This document shows positions 8,803 through 18,077 of a DNA stretch of 64,000 nt, piece after piece. Each line of letters starts with the position of its first letter. Within the stretch, counting starts at the first letter, position 1. The stretch spans positions 32,377 through 96,376 of the forward strand of contig NZ_JAKIRP010000026.1 of NCBI RefSeq assembly GCF_021646545.1. The letters are read 5' to 3'. This stretch comes from Chitinophaga filiformis (lineage in GTDB: Bacteria; Bacteroidota; Bacteroidia; Chitinophagales; Chitinophagaceae). Position numbers and translations under genes: made by a program. Below the pieces are notes generated by a model. That model worked only from the letters and a program-made list of their open reading frames with translations, searched no databases and had not been told where the DNA came from.

Positions 8803-10467
8803 TTAGTAGATCACTGTTACAGACCCCGTCTTCTTTACCTTTTCTCCTGTTGCTACTATCTTATAATCCATCACCCACACATATGTTCCGACCGGTACCC
8901 TTCCTTTGTCCCAGGTGCCTTTCCATCCGACGCCGGGGTCTGTTGTGTAGTAGATCCTTTGTCCCCACCTGTTGAAAAGCACCAGCTCAAAGTCAGAAAT
9001 AGCACACCTGAATTTCGGTCGGAAGTAATCGTTCAGTCCATCCGCATTCGGAGTAAAAGCTGTCGGCAAATACACCTGGCAGCCACATTCCTGGAAGGTA
9101 ATATCCACCTCGTCTATTGACTGCCCGCAAGTGTTCGTTGCTACAATGGCATAATGCCCTGCCTGTGTGACCGGGAATAGTGGAAGTGAAGAACTGTCCT
9201 GCCATTTATATTGCATACCTGCGCCGTCCGGATGAAGGTTGTACACCTCGCCTATACATAGCAGCGTATCTGGTCCTAAATTAGTTCGCAACGTATCCTC
9301 AAACTGTACGTGGATGGTGTCGCTATCAATACAACGTCCTACTTTCGCCTCTACCCAGTAGTAACCTGTTTCCCGTACATAGTAGGTGGCCTGTTTGGAA
9401 GTATCCTGCCAGCGGTAGGACGCAGTTCCGAAGTCGGCTTTTAATACCAGCGTTTCACCTTTACATACCACTGTGTCATTACCAAGATTAAGATTCTCTT
9501 CCGGTTTGAAACGGATCAGGATCGTATCGAGGACCTCGCAGGTATTGTTGATATTCACAAAGACCCAAAGGTCCCATCGACTTCGGATGGTCGTCGTCGG
9601 CGTCGTGGCTCTGTTACTCCAGCGGTAGGCGGTAGCTCCCGGTGTGGTTGCATCGAGTGTGATTGATTCCCCCGGACATAAGATCGTGTCTTTTCCCAAT
9701 GAGAACGGATGTTCCTGACCCGCAAATGCGATGTAGATCGTATCACGGTACAGACCACAACCTTTTGCGTCAGCGGTCACAATGTATTGAGTGGAAGGCA
9801 TTGCCACATCGCTGTGCACAATGATGTTTGGTGTAGTATCGCCGGTGCTCCAGAGATAAGTACAGTTCTGGGCGGTAGCGTCCAGTTCCAGGGTTTCACC
9901 TATACAGAGTATCAGGCTGCTGTCGCCCAGGTCAAGTTCCGGCACAGGTGTATAGAACACGTTCACAGAGTCCGGCACCAGACAGCCATTGATCTTCACC
10001 TTATAGGTCCCCATGGTATCTACCAGGATACTCTGGTTAGTAGATCCGTCCTGCCACTCATAAGTCGCTCCGGGCACGGTGGGCGCCGTGAGGGTAATGG
10101 TAGTACTGTCGCAGATGGTCTGGTCTGTAGGGCCAAAGTCATAAATGACAGGAGCTACTATTGTCAGGTTGGTAGTAGAGATCTCCTGAACGCCGTTTCT
10201 GAAGGCGATCAGTTGTACCGTATAGGTGGCAACAGTATTGTAAAGGTGTGCGCCTTTTATTCTCCGGGAAGTATCCGCAGAACCTGAAGCAGGATCACCA
10301 AAGTACCAATGAACGGAATCAATCCCTGCAAGGTCCGCTGGAGCAATTTCGAATCTAACACTATCATTCTGGCAGGTTGTTGAATACGTAAATTGTGTCT
10401 GTGCCTGGGCGTTATATGCACCCAGCATGGTTATTAAAACCGCGATTAATAGATATAGGCTTCTCAT
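8803..10467 (-). CDS. Secreted PKD/Ig-like repeat protein with type IX (type B) C-terminal sorting domain
   Basis: 554-residue extracellular protein. It has a signal peptide (residues 1-23, ending AQAQ), a PKD-like domain (~25-110, containing HWYFGDPASGSADTS), then repeated ~75-residue Ig-like units. Four of these begin with the pattern LGxDxxLCxGExxxL: LDLGDSSLILCIGETLELD, FSLGKDTILCPGESITLD, LNLGNDTVVCKGETLVLK and TNLGPDTLLCIGEVYNL. The C-terminal ~85 residues (LPTAFTPNADGLNDYFRP, then FNRWGQRIYY) form the gliding-motility C-terminal domain that sends proteins through the type IX system. Binding target unknown; a role as surface adhesin or matrix protein is inferred. Confidence 0.9.
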   Translation of the reverse strand: MRSLYLLIAVLITMLGAYNAQAQTQFTYSTTCQNDSVRFEIAPADLAGIDSVHWYFGDPASGSADTSRRIKGAHLYNTVATYTVQLIAFRNGVQEISTTNLTIVAPVIYDFGPTDQTICDSTTITLTAPTVPGATYEWQDGSTNQSILVDTMGTYKVKINGCLVPDSVNVFYTPVPELDLGDSSLILCIGETLELDATAQNCTYLWSTGDTTPNIIVHSDVAMPSTQYIVTADAKGCGLYRDTIYIAFAGQEHPFSLGKDTILCPGESITLDATTPGATAYRWSNRATTPTTTIRSRWDLWVFVNINNTCEVLDTILIRFKPEENLNLGNDTVVCKGETLVLKADFGTASYRWQDTSKQATYYVRETGYYWVEAKVGRCIDSDTIHVQFEDTLRTNLGPDTLLCIGEVYNLHPDGAGMQYKWQDSSSLPLFPVTQAGHYAIVATNTCGQSIDEVDITFQECGCQVYLPTAFTPNADGLNDYFRPKFRCAISDFELVLFNRWGQRIYYTTDPGVGWKGTWDKGRVPVGTYVWVMDYKIVATGEKVKKTGSVTVIY

Positions 10468-10532
10468 GGAGGGACATGGGTAAGTTGCTAAATTAAACGA
10501 AAAAGTGATATGTTTTTATTTTTTAATGAGAT

Positions 10533-11603
10533 TTAATCTTCCAGTGGCCTGGCACTTACATATCTCCTCCATTTCTCCAGAACGGCCTTAAAGTCCTCAG
10601 GTAAAGGACTTTCAAAATGCATAGGTTTCCTTGTACGCGGGTGTATGAAGCCCAGTGTTTTTGCGTGCAGGGCATGACGTGGCATAATTTCGAAGCAGTT
10701 TTCCACAAACTGCTTGTATTTGGCAAAGATCGTCCCCTTCAGAATGCGGTTACCACCATAAGTATCGTCATTGAAGAGGGAGTGCCCTATATGTTGCATG
10801 TGCACCCTGATCTGGTGTGTACGTCCTGTTTCCAGGCGGCATTCAATGAGTGTCACATAGTTATAGCGTTCCAGCACCTTGTAATGTGTGATGGCTTCCT
10901 TGCCATATTCTCCATCCGGATAGGCATCCATGATCTTGCGGAAGCGCTGGTGGCGTCCTACATGCGCTTCAACAGTACCTTCATCCTCCTCAAAATCGCC
11001 CCATACGAGGGCCATATAACGACGTTGAACGGTATGATCGAAGAACTGTTTGGCGAGGTCATTCATGGCTTTATCTGACTTGGCAACAACGAGTAATCCA
11101 CTGGTATTCTTGTCAATACGGTGAACGAGTCCAAAGCGCGGAATTGCAGGTTCAGGTACCGGTGTCGTAGTACGGTCGCCCAGGTACCAGGCCAGTCCGT
11201 TCACCAGGGTACCGGTATAATTCCCACAACCGGGATGGACTACCATGCCTGGTAACTTATTGATTACCATTAAATCTTCATCCTCATAAACGATGTCGAG
11301 CGGGATCTCTTCAGGGATCACTTCCGTATTCTCAGGGTTCTTATTAGAGAAAACCACGATACGGTCATGTGCCTTTACTTTATAGTTGGATTTCACTGGT
11401 TTATCGTTAACGATGACCATGCCATTGTCGCAGGCCTGCTGGATTTTGTTACGGGTAGCCCCTTCCACCCGGTTCATCAGGAACTTGTCCACCCGAAGTG
11501 GTTCTTGTCCTTTGTCCGCTACAATGTTGACCCGTTCGTACAGCTCCTCGCTGCCTTCGCCGTTTTCCAGTTCATCGTCAAGTTCAATCAGTTCTTCCGC
11601 CAT
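10533..11603 (-). CDS. RluA/RluD-family pseudouridine synthase
   Basis: Converts uridine to pseudouridine in rRNA or tRNA. It has an acidic N-terminal extension (~25 residues), an S4 RNA-binding domain (~30-95), then the catalytic domain with GLVHRIDKNTSGLLVVAK, where the Asp of HRIDK is the catalytic residue. RTHQIRVHMQHIGHSLFND later in the protein is also a family motif. At 356 residues it is the usual length for RluD-like enzymes. The target site is not deducible. The gene diverges from lipB, and a good -7 box lies 18 nt before the ATG. Confidence 0.93.
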   Translation of the reverse strand: MAEELIELDDELENGEGSEELYERVNIVADKGQEPLRVDKFLMNRVEGATRNKIQQACDNGMVIVNDKPVKSNYKVKAHDRIVVFSNKNPENTEVIPEEIPLDIVYEDEDLMVINKLPGMVVHPGCGNYTGTLVNGLAWYLGDRTTTPVPEPAIPRFGLVHRIDKNTSGLLVVAKSDKAMNDLAKQFFDHTVQRRYMALVWGDFEEDEGTVEAHVGRHQRFRKIMDAYPDGEYGKEAITHYKVLERYNYVTLIECRLETGRTHQIRVHMQHIGHSLFNDDTYGGNRILKGTIFAKYKQFVENCFEIMPRHALHAKTLGFIHPRTRKPMHFESPLPEDFKAVLEKWRRYVSARPLED

Positions 11604-11621
11604 GAGGATTCAAAATTTTTG

Positions 11622-11629
11622 CAAAGGTA
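11622..11629 (-). promoter_or_regulatory. -7 promoter box of the pseudouridine synthase gene
   Basis: TACCTTTG on the minus strand, matching TAnnTTTG, 18 nt upstream of the ATG at 11603. Confidence 0.55.
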
Positions 11630-11725
11630 AGGATTGCATGGCGCATGTCCACGGTTTGTGGCAAGGATATGGGGAACAGGTCGGAACGTCACCGGTCGGA
11701 CGCAAGCGGTGACGAACTAATTCCG

Positions 11726-11733
11726 TACTTTTG
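11726..11733 (+). promoter_or_regulatory. -7 promoter box of lipB
   Basis: TACTTTTG matches TAnnTTTG and ends 10 nt before the lipB ATG at 11744. It also argues against the longer in-frame ORF that begins upstream of it. Confidence 0.6.
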
Positions 11734-11743
11734 TGCCTGCAAT

Positions 11744-12460
11744 ATGAACAAGAAGATCCACACGAACGACCTGGGAATCATTGATTATCAGAAGGCCTGG
11801 GATTATCAGGAGCAGCTGTTACAGGAGAATGTACGTATAAAGCAGGCATTGGCAAAAGGAGAAATCCCGGCCGGCCAGGCAAAGGAGACGACCCATTACC
11901 TGTTATTCTGCGGGCATCCGCACATTTACACGCTGGGCAAGAGCGGTCATATGGAGAACCTGTTGCTGGATGACCATCAGTTGCAGGATAAAGGCATCAG
12001 CTTTGCAAATACAAACCGGGGAGGCGACATTACCTATCATGGTCCCGGGCAGGTAGTAGGATATCCTATATTGGACCTGGAGCATTTCTTTACTGATATT
12101 GGCAAATACCTGCGTTTCCTGGAGGAAGTGATCATCCGTACGCTGGCGGATTACGGCATTAAAGGCGACCGTTCACCAGGTGAGACCGGGGTGTGGCTGG
12201 ACCCTCAGGACCCTGCCCGCGCCCGTAAGATCTGTGCCATGGGGGTGCGCTGCAGTCGCTGGGTAACTATGCACGGCTTTGCGCTGAATGTAAATACCGA
12301 TCTGAACTATTTTGGCAATATTGTTCCCTGTGGCATTTCTGATAAGAAGGTTGCCTCCTTGCATGAAGAGCTGGGGCGGGAAGTATCAGAAGCTGAAATA
12401 AAGGCTAAAATAAGTAAATACTTTGCGGAAGTATTTGAGGCAGAGATGGTTATGGATTGA
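11744..12460 (+). CDS. lipB: Octanoyl-[acyl carrier protein]:protein N-octanoyltransferase LipB
   Basis: Transfers octanoate from ACP to lipoyl domains, the first step of lipoate synthesis. The family signature RGGDITYHGPGQVVGYP is at about residues 92-108. The catalytic Lys sits in RKICAMGVR and the catalytic Cys in NIVPCGISDK. Starting at the ATG at 11744 gives 238 residues, close to other Bacteroidota LipB; the in-frame extension to 11645 is rejected because the promoter lies inside it. LipB supports the glycine cleavage system, one protein of which (GcvP) is encoded later in the window. Confidence 0.95.
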   Translation: MNKKIHTNDLGIIDYQKAWDYQEQLLQENVRIKQALAKGEIPAGQAKETTHYLLFCGHPHIYTLGKSGHMENLLLDDHQLQDKGISFANTNRGGDITYHGPGQVVGYPILDLEHFFTDIGKYLRFLEEVIIRTLADYGIKGDRSPGETGVWLDPQDPARARKICAMGVRCSRWVTMHGFALNVNTDLNYFGNIVPCGISDKKVASLHEELGREVSEAEIKAKISKYFAEVFEAEMVMD

Positions 12461-12530
12461 GTCCAAAGAGCTGCGTAAAAGCCAGGTGCGGGCACTTAGT
12501 GTACATAAAGCGTCTTCCATACGTACCCGA

Positions 12531-12687
12531 TAAAACGGGGGCTGACCAAAAGTCATCTAAAGGCATTCATAATGTAGAGTGGGACTTCAATAGGTGCCGA
12601 ATAAAACGGGCTGATCAAAAGACATTTAAAGGCTTACATGTAAAGTATCAACTTCCGCACAATAAATAAATAAAACGGGGCTGACCA
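12531..12687 (+). repeat. Three decayed ~70-bp direct repeats ending in the terminator arm
   Basis: TAAAACGGG(G/GG)CTGA(C/T)CA occurs at about 12531, 12602 and 12671, spaced 71 and 69 bp. The first two copies continue with similar AAAAG-CAT-TAAAGGC sequence, and ACTTC is repeated before copies two and three. The third copy is the left arm of the terminator at 12673. Between lipB and the convergent secreted-protein gene I see nothing else convincing; a 70-codon ORF here is judged spurious. Confidence 0.6.
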
Positions 12688-12709
12688 TTATCTGTGGTCA
12701 GCCCCGTTT
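12673..12709. terminator. Bidirectional terminator (lipB / 12754 gene)
   Basis: Perfect 15-bp stem, AAACGGGGCTGACCA with TGGTCAGCCCCGTTT, 7-nt loop. The tail is T-rich mainly on the minus strand. Confidence 0.85.
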
Positions 12710-12753
12710 GTATAAAAAGATGTTAATGAATACGTTATTGGTGGATTGGCAAT

Positions 12754-13524
12754 TTAATTCCTGTAGTTCAGCGGAATGAACAGGTTCCACTTCTCATAAG
12801 GTTTACCATCCTGATAGATCTCAAAATTGAACCAGCCTGCATGCAGGAAAATAGCCTTTTCCAGTATCAGGAATGGTTCTTTCACTTCCCCGATCTCAAA
12901 CAGGAAGGACCCGTCGGGTTCAAAGAATTTAACACTGTATTTCTTAGTCGGGGCGTCCGGCAGTTTTATGTTCACATTCCCATCGGCGGTGGTATAAACA
13001 TAGTTGGACGGATGCCATACTATTTTTTCCTCTTTAGGAACCCCATTTTTCTCTTTTCCCGTTCCGTTGGATGTAGTATTTACACCAGCCTCTTTAGCGG
13101 CTGCAATCGCCTCTTTTACATCAGCCAGCTGCAGTTTTTTACTGCCGTCTATCGTGCTGTCCGGAACAGCCAGTACGATCTTTGAATAGAGGTAGCGTCC
13201 GTTGTTAAACTGAACGAACAGGCGGTAGTAGTTGGAACCGGGTAAAGGCCTACCATCCTGGTAGCTCAGTCTGAGCTCGTTCGGATTGTTGATAAGACCA
13301 ATCGTACTGAAGTTCAGCACACTATCCAGTGAGCGTTGTACCCCGATATATTTTACATCTCTGAACCCTGACAGCACATCGAGCTGGATCTTGCCTGTCT
13401 TGATCAGCGCAGAGAAGTCTGGAAATACTGGCGGTGTTGTGGTAGTCTGTGCCTTAACTGAAAATCCTGACGTTATAAAGACTAAAAATACTGCGAATAG
13501 AATAGTACGCGACAACTGCTTCAT
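12754..13524 (-). CDS. Secreted protein of unknown function
   Basis: 256 residues with a clear signal peptide (residues 1-25, ending SVKAQ) and a Thr-rich start to the mature chain. The middle holds a low-complexity linker rich in Ala, Lys, Gly and Asn (~125-165). The rest looks beta-rich (YYRLFVQFNNGRYLYSKIV; YSVKFFEPDGSFLFEI). I do not recognise the family. It ends at the convergent terminator shared with lipB. An envelope role is inferred from the signal peptide only. Confidence 0.7.
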   Translation of the reverse strand: MKQLSRTILFAVFLVFITSGFSVKAQTTTTPPVFPDFSALIKTGKIQLDVLSGFRDVKYIGVQRSLDSVLNFSTIGLINNPNELRLSYQDGRPLPGSNYYRLFVQFNNGRYLYSKIVLAVPDSTIDGSKKLQLADVKEAIAAAKEAGVNTTSNGTGKEKNGVPKEEKIVWHPSNYVYTTADGNVNIKLPDAPTKKYSVKFFEPDGSFLFEIGEVKEPFLILEKAIFLHAGWFNFEIYQDGKPYEKWNLFIPLNYRN

Positions 13525-13741
13525 AGATGCTAATTCCTGTAACCATACTGCCCAATGCTTTCAGTTTTCACAAAAAAAACACTGGTTTTCCTCTTAAGTT
13601 GGCAAAAATAATGAATAGACGATTGAAAATAGTGAACGGCGTAAATATAAACAAATCTGCCATATGGAGATAGTTTCACAGGAGACCATTAACAAGCTTT
13701 TAAGAATAGAAGGACGAGTCCGGAAGGTTTCCTCAGCCATC

Positions 13742-14338
13742 CTATTCTTCAGCAGCAGGAACGTCTAAGCTGCGTGACAGACCGCCTCCCTGGTTCATTA
13801 CATATATCCCGTTGAACGGTGCCGATCTTGGAACGCGAAAGAGGTAGAATTTCCTTTCCGGCGTGTGGAAAGGATCGAACGGATTCCTTACAACCATAAA
13901 AGGGATGGTAAGCTGGCAATTTTTGGTGAAAACATTCCCAATGATGGTTTGCACATCTACATCCACCCAGCGGTTGAGATCATGTACGTCTGGAGTCCTG
14001 TTGTCTGTTATAATAGCTACCAGCCAGTTGTCTTTGAAGTTTAAGGATGGGGGAGTGCTATCTGCCGGAATAGGGGGCCTCATAAAGTACTTATCAAACT
14101 CCTCTTTGGTATTAAACGATTCAATATTCAACAGCAGATTAAGATTCACTTCAGGTTTCAGCTGATATCCCTTTACAGTATCCAGCGCAAAATCATGTTT
14201 GCTGGTGTCTTTACATACGATGGGAGTTCTGGTCTTTTGCTTTTTGGGCTGATCGGAATTGCATGCACACAAACAGCATGCGAACAGTAATAAAGGGAAA
14301 AATGCTAAAAGAGATTTGCCTGATACAAATGGTTTCAT
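13742..14338 (-). CDS. Putative lipoprotein of unknown function
   Basis: 198 residues. The N-terminus has a hydrophobic signal segment ending in LCAC, a lipobox with the acylated Cys near residue 26, followed by NSDQPKKQKTRT. The mature chain includes NWLVAIITDNRTPDVHDLNRW and a C-terminal strand-rich part. Probably anchored in the envelope. Family and role are not recognised. It lies 80 nt downstream of the desulfhydrase-like gene on the same strand and may share its transcript. Confidence 0.7.
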   Translation of the reverse strand: MKPFVSGKSLLAFFPLLLFACCLCACNSDQPKKQKTRTPIVCKDTSKHDFALDTVKGYQLKPEVNLNLLLNIESFNTKEEFDKYFMRPPIPADSTPPSLNFKDNWLVAIITDNRTPDVHDLNRWVDVDVQTIIGNVFTKNCQLTIPFMVVRNPFDPFHTPERKFYLFRVPRSAPFNGIYVMNQGGGLSRSLDVPAAEE

Positions 14339-14418
14339 AGGTTGGGATTGTAGTTGTTTATTGTTTATCGTTTATTGTTATCGTGATTACTCAGCACAAG
14401 ATTGGTCGCATACTGATA

Positions 14419-15306
14419 TCAGATCACTGAACCGGTTGGAGGATTCCCCTGCAAACCTCCCGTATGGATGAGCAGCACATCACTACCTGCCGGGTACCTA
14501 CCATCCATCACATCCTGCCTGAAGCCCATCAATAATTTCCCGGTATACACAATATCCAGCGGGATGTGTGTCTCTTCATAAAACAGCCGGATAAATTCCC
14601 TCAATGTGGGCGACACCTTTGCATATCCTCCTCCATGATGCTCATGCAGCAATTGCCAATGGGGCAGGGGAGAGGGCGCTAATAATGATAGTATCTCCTC
14701 TTCCAGGTAAGCAGCACCTTTGAGGACGACATAACCACGTATTTCCTGATGAAGAGCAGCGCTGTTGATAAGCCCTGCCAAAGTAGTACCAGTACCTACA
14801 GCACACGCGATATGTGTAAAGGATGTATCATTCACCAAAGAAAGTATTTCCTCACAACCTTTTGCTCCCAGGGCATTATTACCACCTTCTGGTACTATGT
14901 AAGCATCGGGATAAAGCGCGTTCCAGTCCGTCTCATTTTTAAGGCGGTAGGCCTCCCTGCTAATGAAGTGTAACTCCATTCCTTTTAATGAAGCCTCCTG
15001 CAATGTATGACTTAAAACTGAAGGTCGTTCCCCTCTGATAACACCGGTACAAGCAATACCTGCAAGCCTGCATGCAGCCGCAGTAGCAGCAATATGATTG
15101 GAGTAGGCACCACCGAAAGTGAGTATCCTTGTTTTTCCCTGAGCAAAGGCCGCCTCAAGATTATAACGCAGTTTAAACCATTTATTCCCCGATACGTCCG
15201 GATGCAACAAATCCAAGCGTAGCACAGATGCCTTTATGTTGTCAGGCAACCATGAAGGAGAGATGGTTTGAAGAGTAATGTTGTTATAATCGAGTTGTAT
15301 GTTCAT
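14419..15306 (-). CDS. D-cysteine desulfhydrase / ACC deaminase family PLP enzyme
   Basis: Fold-type II PLP enzyme, 295 residues. SGNKWFKLRYN (around residue 43) matches the PLP-lysine segment of the ACC deaminase/D-cysteine desulfhydrase family, and TFGGAYSNHIAATAAACRLAG is the following family motif. A glycine-rich phosphate-binding loop, CAVGTGTTLAGLI, is near residue 165. In Bacteroidota such proteins are often labelled ACC deaminase, but D-cysteine desulfhydrase activity is at least as likely; sequence alone does not separate them. Confidence 0.87.
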   Translation of the reverse strand: MNIQLDYNNITLQTISPSWLPDNIKASVLRLDLLHPDVSGNKWFKLRYNLEAAFAQGKTRILTFGGAYSNHIAATAAACRLAGIACTGVIRGERPSVLSHTLQEASLKGMELHFISREAYRLKNETDWNALYPDAYIVPEGGNNALGAKGCEEILSLVNDTSFTHIACAVGTGTTLAGLINSAALHQEIRGYVVLKGAAYLEEEILSLLAPSPLPHWQLLHEHHGGGYAKVSPTLREFIRLFYEETHIPLDIVYTGKLLMGFRQDVMDGRYPAGSDVLLIHTGGLQGNPPTGSVI

Positions 15307-15693
15307 TTAGTGTAAAGGCAAGAAAAACAAAGTAAAGAACGGAACAAATAACAAAGAAAAAATAAGGATAACAAAAACAAAAGAACAAAGGCGCAAAGGA
15401 ATGAATTAACAATAAGATGAGGCCCTGACATATAAGGACAACAACATAAACCAGGCAACCTTACCTCCAATAGCAACCCCGAAGGAGAACGGTTTCAGGA
15501 GGAGATGGCGGGCCTTCGGCTCTTTGACGCACGCTTGATGAAGTTCATAGAGATCTAACAGCTCGTACGCCTGACAGCGCTCAATAGCATTCCAACCAAA
15601 GAGGCGCCGACCGCCATCCCTTCCTGAAACCGCTTGTATCTTCCGCAAAATACCAACACACTCAAAACAACAAAACATTGCAGCATAACATCG
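15307..15693. other. Non-coding stretch: A-rich tract and weak ORF
   Basis: From about 15308 to 15415 the plus strand is strongly purine-rich with repeated ACAAAG-type words; on the minus strand this reads as CTTTG-like words upstream of the gene at 15306 and may hold its promoter. The GC-rich remainder carries a 90-codon minus-strand ORF (15406-15678) whose composition does not look like its neighbours and which I do not recognise. I see no tRNA, terminator or mobile-element end here. Confidence 0.4.
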
Positions 15694-18051
15694 TCACTGC
15701 CCTATATAAAAGACCTCCGCCGCATTTAATTTCTCCCTATCCCTATATATCCCCGCATCCAGCCACGCACCAGTCCCCACATTAAAATACTGCACCTTAA
15801 TCTTATGCAACCCTTTCCGCAGAGGTAAGAACCCGCTCCTGTCCTGCAAATCATGCTGACCATCATTATCCACAACAAGCTGATCATCCACATAAAACAC
15901 CGCCCCATCATCACTATTCAAATGAAACTCATATAAATCATCCGCAGGTACTTTCACATACCCGCTAAATGTAACCCCGCCATTTTTAAGCGCCAAAGGA
16001 CGAATATCTATCGCAGGTAATACACCAGCACTATCACCAGAAACCGGCAACTGTCGTGCATTATCAAAACTGTTATTAACAAGAGAGAACCGCACACCTT
16101 TCTTCCCCGGATTTACAGCCAACGCAGGAAGATAAGGCTTGCGCACGTAAGTAGCGCTATACAAAGGACTGATACGCCCTGAAGGTAAAACTACGATGCA
16201 CTGCACAAGTGCACTACCATTTGCAGGAACAGCAAGTACAAATGGCTGTGTATAAGGCTTGCTCTGTTTGCCCGGCTGACTCCCATCAGTAGTATAATAA
16301 ATGAAACTACCCTTCACCGGCGGCTTCAAAGTTACCGTCACAGTAGGAGTTGTTACGACTTTACTCTCTAATCCTACCGGCTCCGGAATACGGAAGTTAA
16401 CCCCGGCATTATTTAGTCGCGCCAGCTCTAACGGTAGCTTCCGCATAAAGCGAAGGTAGTTCTTCTTTCCTGGCTGCGACCATGCAATTTCCGACAAAGC
16501 TAATGCCCGCGGCCACACCATGTAGTCCAGCATCTGTTGATCGGGAATGAACTCTGTCCAGATATTTCCCTGTACGCCTTTAATATATTGCCTTTCAGCA
16601 GGAGTGAGTGAGCCCGGTAAAGGCTCGTAGTTGTAGACAGTTTTGAGCGGAAGATACGCCGCAGCGTTGAGTGGCTCGGTAGCAGGTTGCCCCTGTGTAT
16701 AATCGAAGTAGAGATAGGTATTCGGCGTCATGATAACATCATGATTTTGCTTAGCCGCAGCAATACCACCTTCTTCACCACGCCAGCTCATGACCGTCGC
16801 ATTCGGCGCAAGACCACCTTCCAGTATCTCATCCCAGCCAATGATACTCCTGCCTTTGCTATTTACAAATTTCTCCATGCGATTGATGAAATAACTCTGC
16901 AATGCATGTTCATCTTTCAATCCAAGTTTCTTAATAAGCTGCTGCACTTCGGCAGATTCTTTCCAGCGGTCTTTCAGACATTCATCACCGCCGATGTGAA
17001 TGTATTGCGAAGGAAAAAGATCCATTACTTCTGTCAGTACATCCTGCAGGAAAGTGAACACTGAGTCATTCGCAGGATTTAACACATCTTTGGAAATACC
17101 CCAGGTAGTGCGCACTTCATAAGGACCGCCGGTATTACCAAATTGCGGATAGGCCGCCAGTACCGCCTGTGAATGCCCCGGCATTTCTATTTCAGGAATG
17201 ATAGTAATATTCCTTTCAGCTGCATATTTCACAATGTCGCGTACTTCATCCTGCGTGTAATAACCACCATAACGCTTACCATCATAAGTAGTACTGCGGC
17301 GATGATGCCCTACGATCGTTTCCTTTCTGACAGCGGCAATTTCCTGCAGGCGCGGATATTTTTTTATCTCGATACGCCAGCCCTGGTCTTCAGTCAGGTG
17401 CCAGTGAAAGCGGTTGAATTTATACAGCATCAGCATATCGATGAACTGTTTAACAGCAGCAGGAGGGAAGAAGTGACGTCCCACATCCAGCATCATACCA
17501 CGATAGGCAAAACGTGGATAGTCCTGGATCTTAACACCAGGTAGGTGGATAGCAGCATGTTGATCAAAAGCATATGACTGCCGCAATTTTACGGAATCCT
17601 GTGTCTTGTTGCGGGAAGGATATGATGCAATCAGCTTATTCAATGGAAATAGCTGCAGCAAGGTCTGTAAGCCATACAACAATCCATTGGCATCACCCTG
17701 CAGGTACACGCGACCGGTATTCACTTCCAATATATAGCCATCTGGTTTGCCAGTGCTAGCTTCCACCAGTACGATCATAGGATGAGCAGCCGCCGCGGGC
17801 TTCCGGGAATACCCGCTTGCAGGCAGTTTAAAATTATAATTGCGTTGCAGGAAATCATTCAGGAAACCAGCTACTTTGCCGGCAGCCTGGCTGCTGTAAT
17901 GTATTTCCGCTCTTTCGTTCAGCACAAAACTTCCGGGCATGGAATGCAGCAGCACGGGCTCAGGAATGATAGTGATATCGCCTGTTTTCAGCTGTGCCAT
18001 TCCATTAAGGAAGCAGAGTGCTGCGAGAGTTGACAAGAATAATTTCTTCAT
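15694..18051 (-). CDS. Beta-N-acetylhexosaminidase (GH20) with C-terminal PA14-like domain
   Basis: Secreted exo-glycosidase removing terminal GlcNAc/GalNAc from glycans or chitin oligomers. Signal peptide (KKLFLSTLAALCFLNGMAQ), GH20b domain (~25-165), catalytic GH20 barrel (~170-505) with HIGGDECLKDRW near residue 355, where the Asp-Glu pair is the stabilising residue and acid. After it comes a beta-sandwich linker (GSFIYYTTDGSQPGKQS) and a PA14-like domain (~680-785, containing FHLNSDDGAVFYVDDQLV), which usually binds carbohydrate. A second in-frame ATG 6 nt upstream (18057) is possible. It follows the fucosidase gene by under 30 nt, so both probably act on the same fucosylated glycans. Confidence 0.93.
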   Translation of the reverse strand: MKKLFLSTLAALCFLNGMAQLKTGDITIIPEPVLLHSMPGSFVLNERAEIHYSSQAAGKVAGFLNDFLQRNYNFKLPASGYSRKPAAAAHPMIVLVEASTGKPDGYILEVNTGRVYLQGDANGLLYGLQTLLQLFPLNKLIASYPSRNKTQDSVKLRQSYAFDQHAAIHLPGVKIQDYPRFAYRGMMLDVGRHFFPPAAVKQFIDMLMLYKFNRFHWHLTEDQGWRIEIKKYPRLQEIAAVRKETIVGHHRRSTTYDGKRYGGYYTQDEVRDIVKYAAERNITIIPEIEMPGHSQAVLAAYPQFGNTGGPYEVRTTWGISKDVLNPANDSVFTFLQDVLTEVMDLFPSQYIHIGGDECLKDRWKESAEVQQLIKKLGLKDEHALQSYFINRMEKFVNSKGRSIIGWDEILEGGLAPNATVMSWRGEEGGIAAAKQNHDVIMTPNTYLYFDYTQGQPATEPLNAAAYLPLKTVYNYEPLPGSLTPAERQYIKGVQGNIWTEFIPDQQMLDYMVWPRALALSEIAWSQPGKKNYLRFMRKLPLELARLNNAGVNFRIPEPVGLESKVVTTPTVTVTLKPPVKGSFIYYTTDGSQPGKQSKPYTQPFVLAVPANGSALVQCIVVLPSGRISPLYSATYVRKPYLPALAVNPGKKGVRFSLVNNSFDNARQLPVSGDSAGVLPAIDIRPLALKNGGVTFSGYVKVPADDLYEFHLNSDDGAVFYVDDQLVVDNDGQHDLQDRSGFLPLRKGLHKIKVQYFNVGTGAWLDAGIYRDREKLNAAEVFYIGQ

Positions 18052-18077
18052 ATGCATAGTCTTAGTATGATTGATCC

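Noticed and set aside
12457..12669. 70-codon ORF after lipB
   Set aside because: It lies entirely in the degenerate tandem repeats before the terminator and has no gene-like composition.
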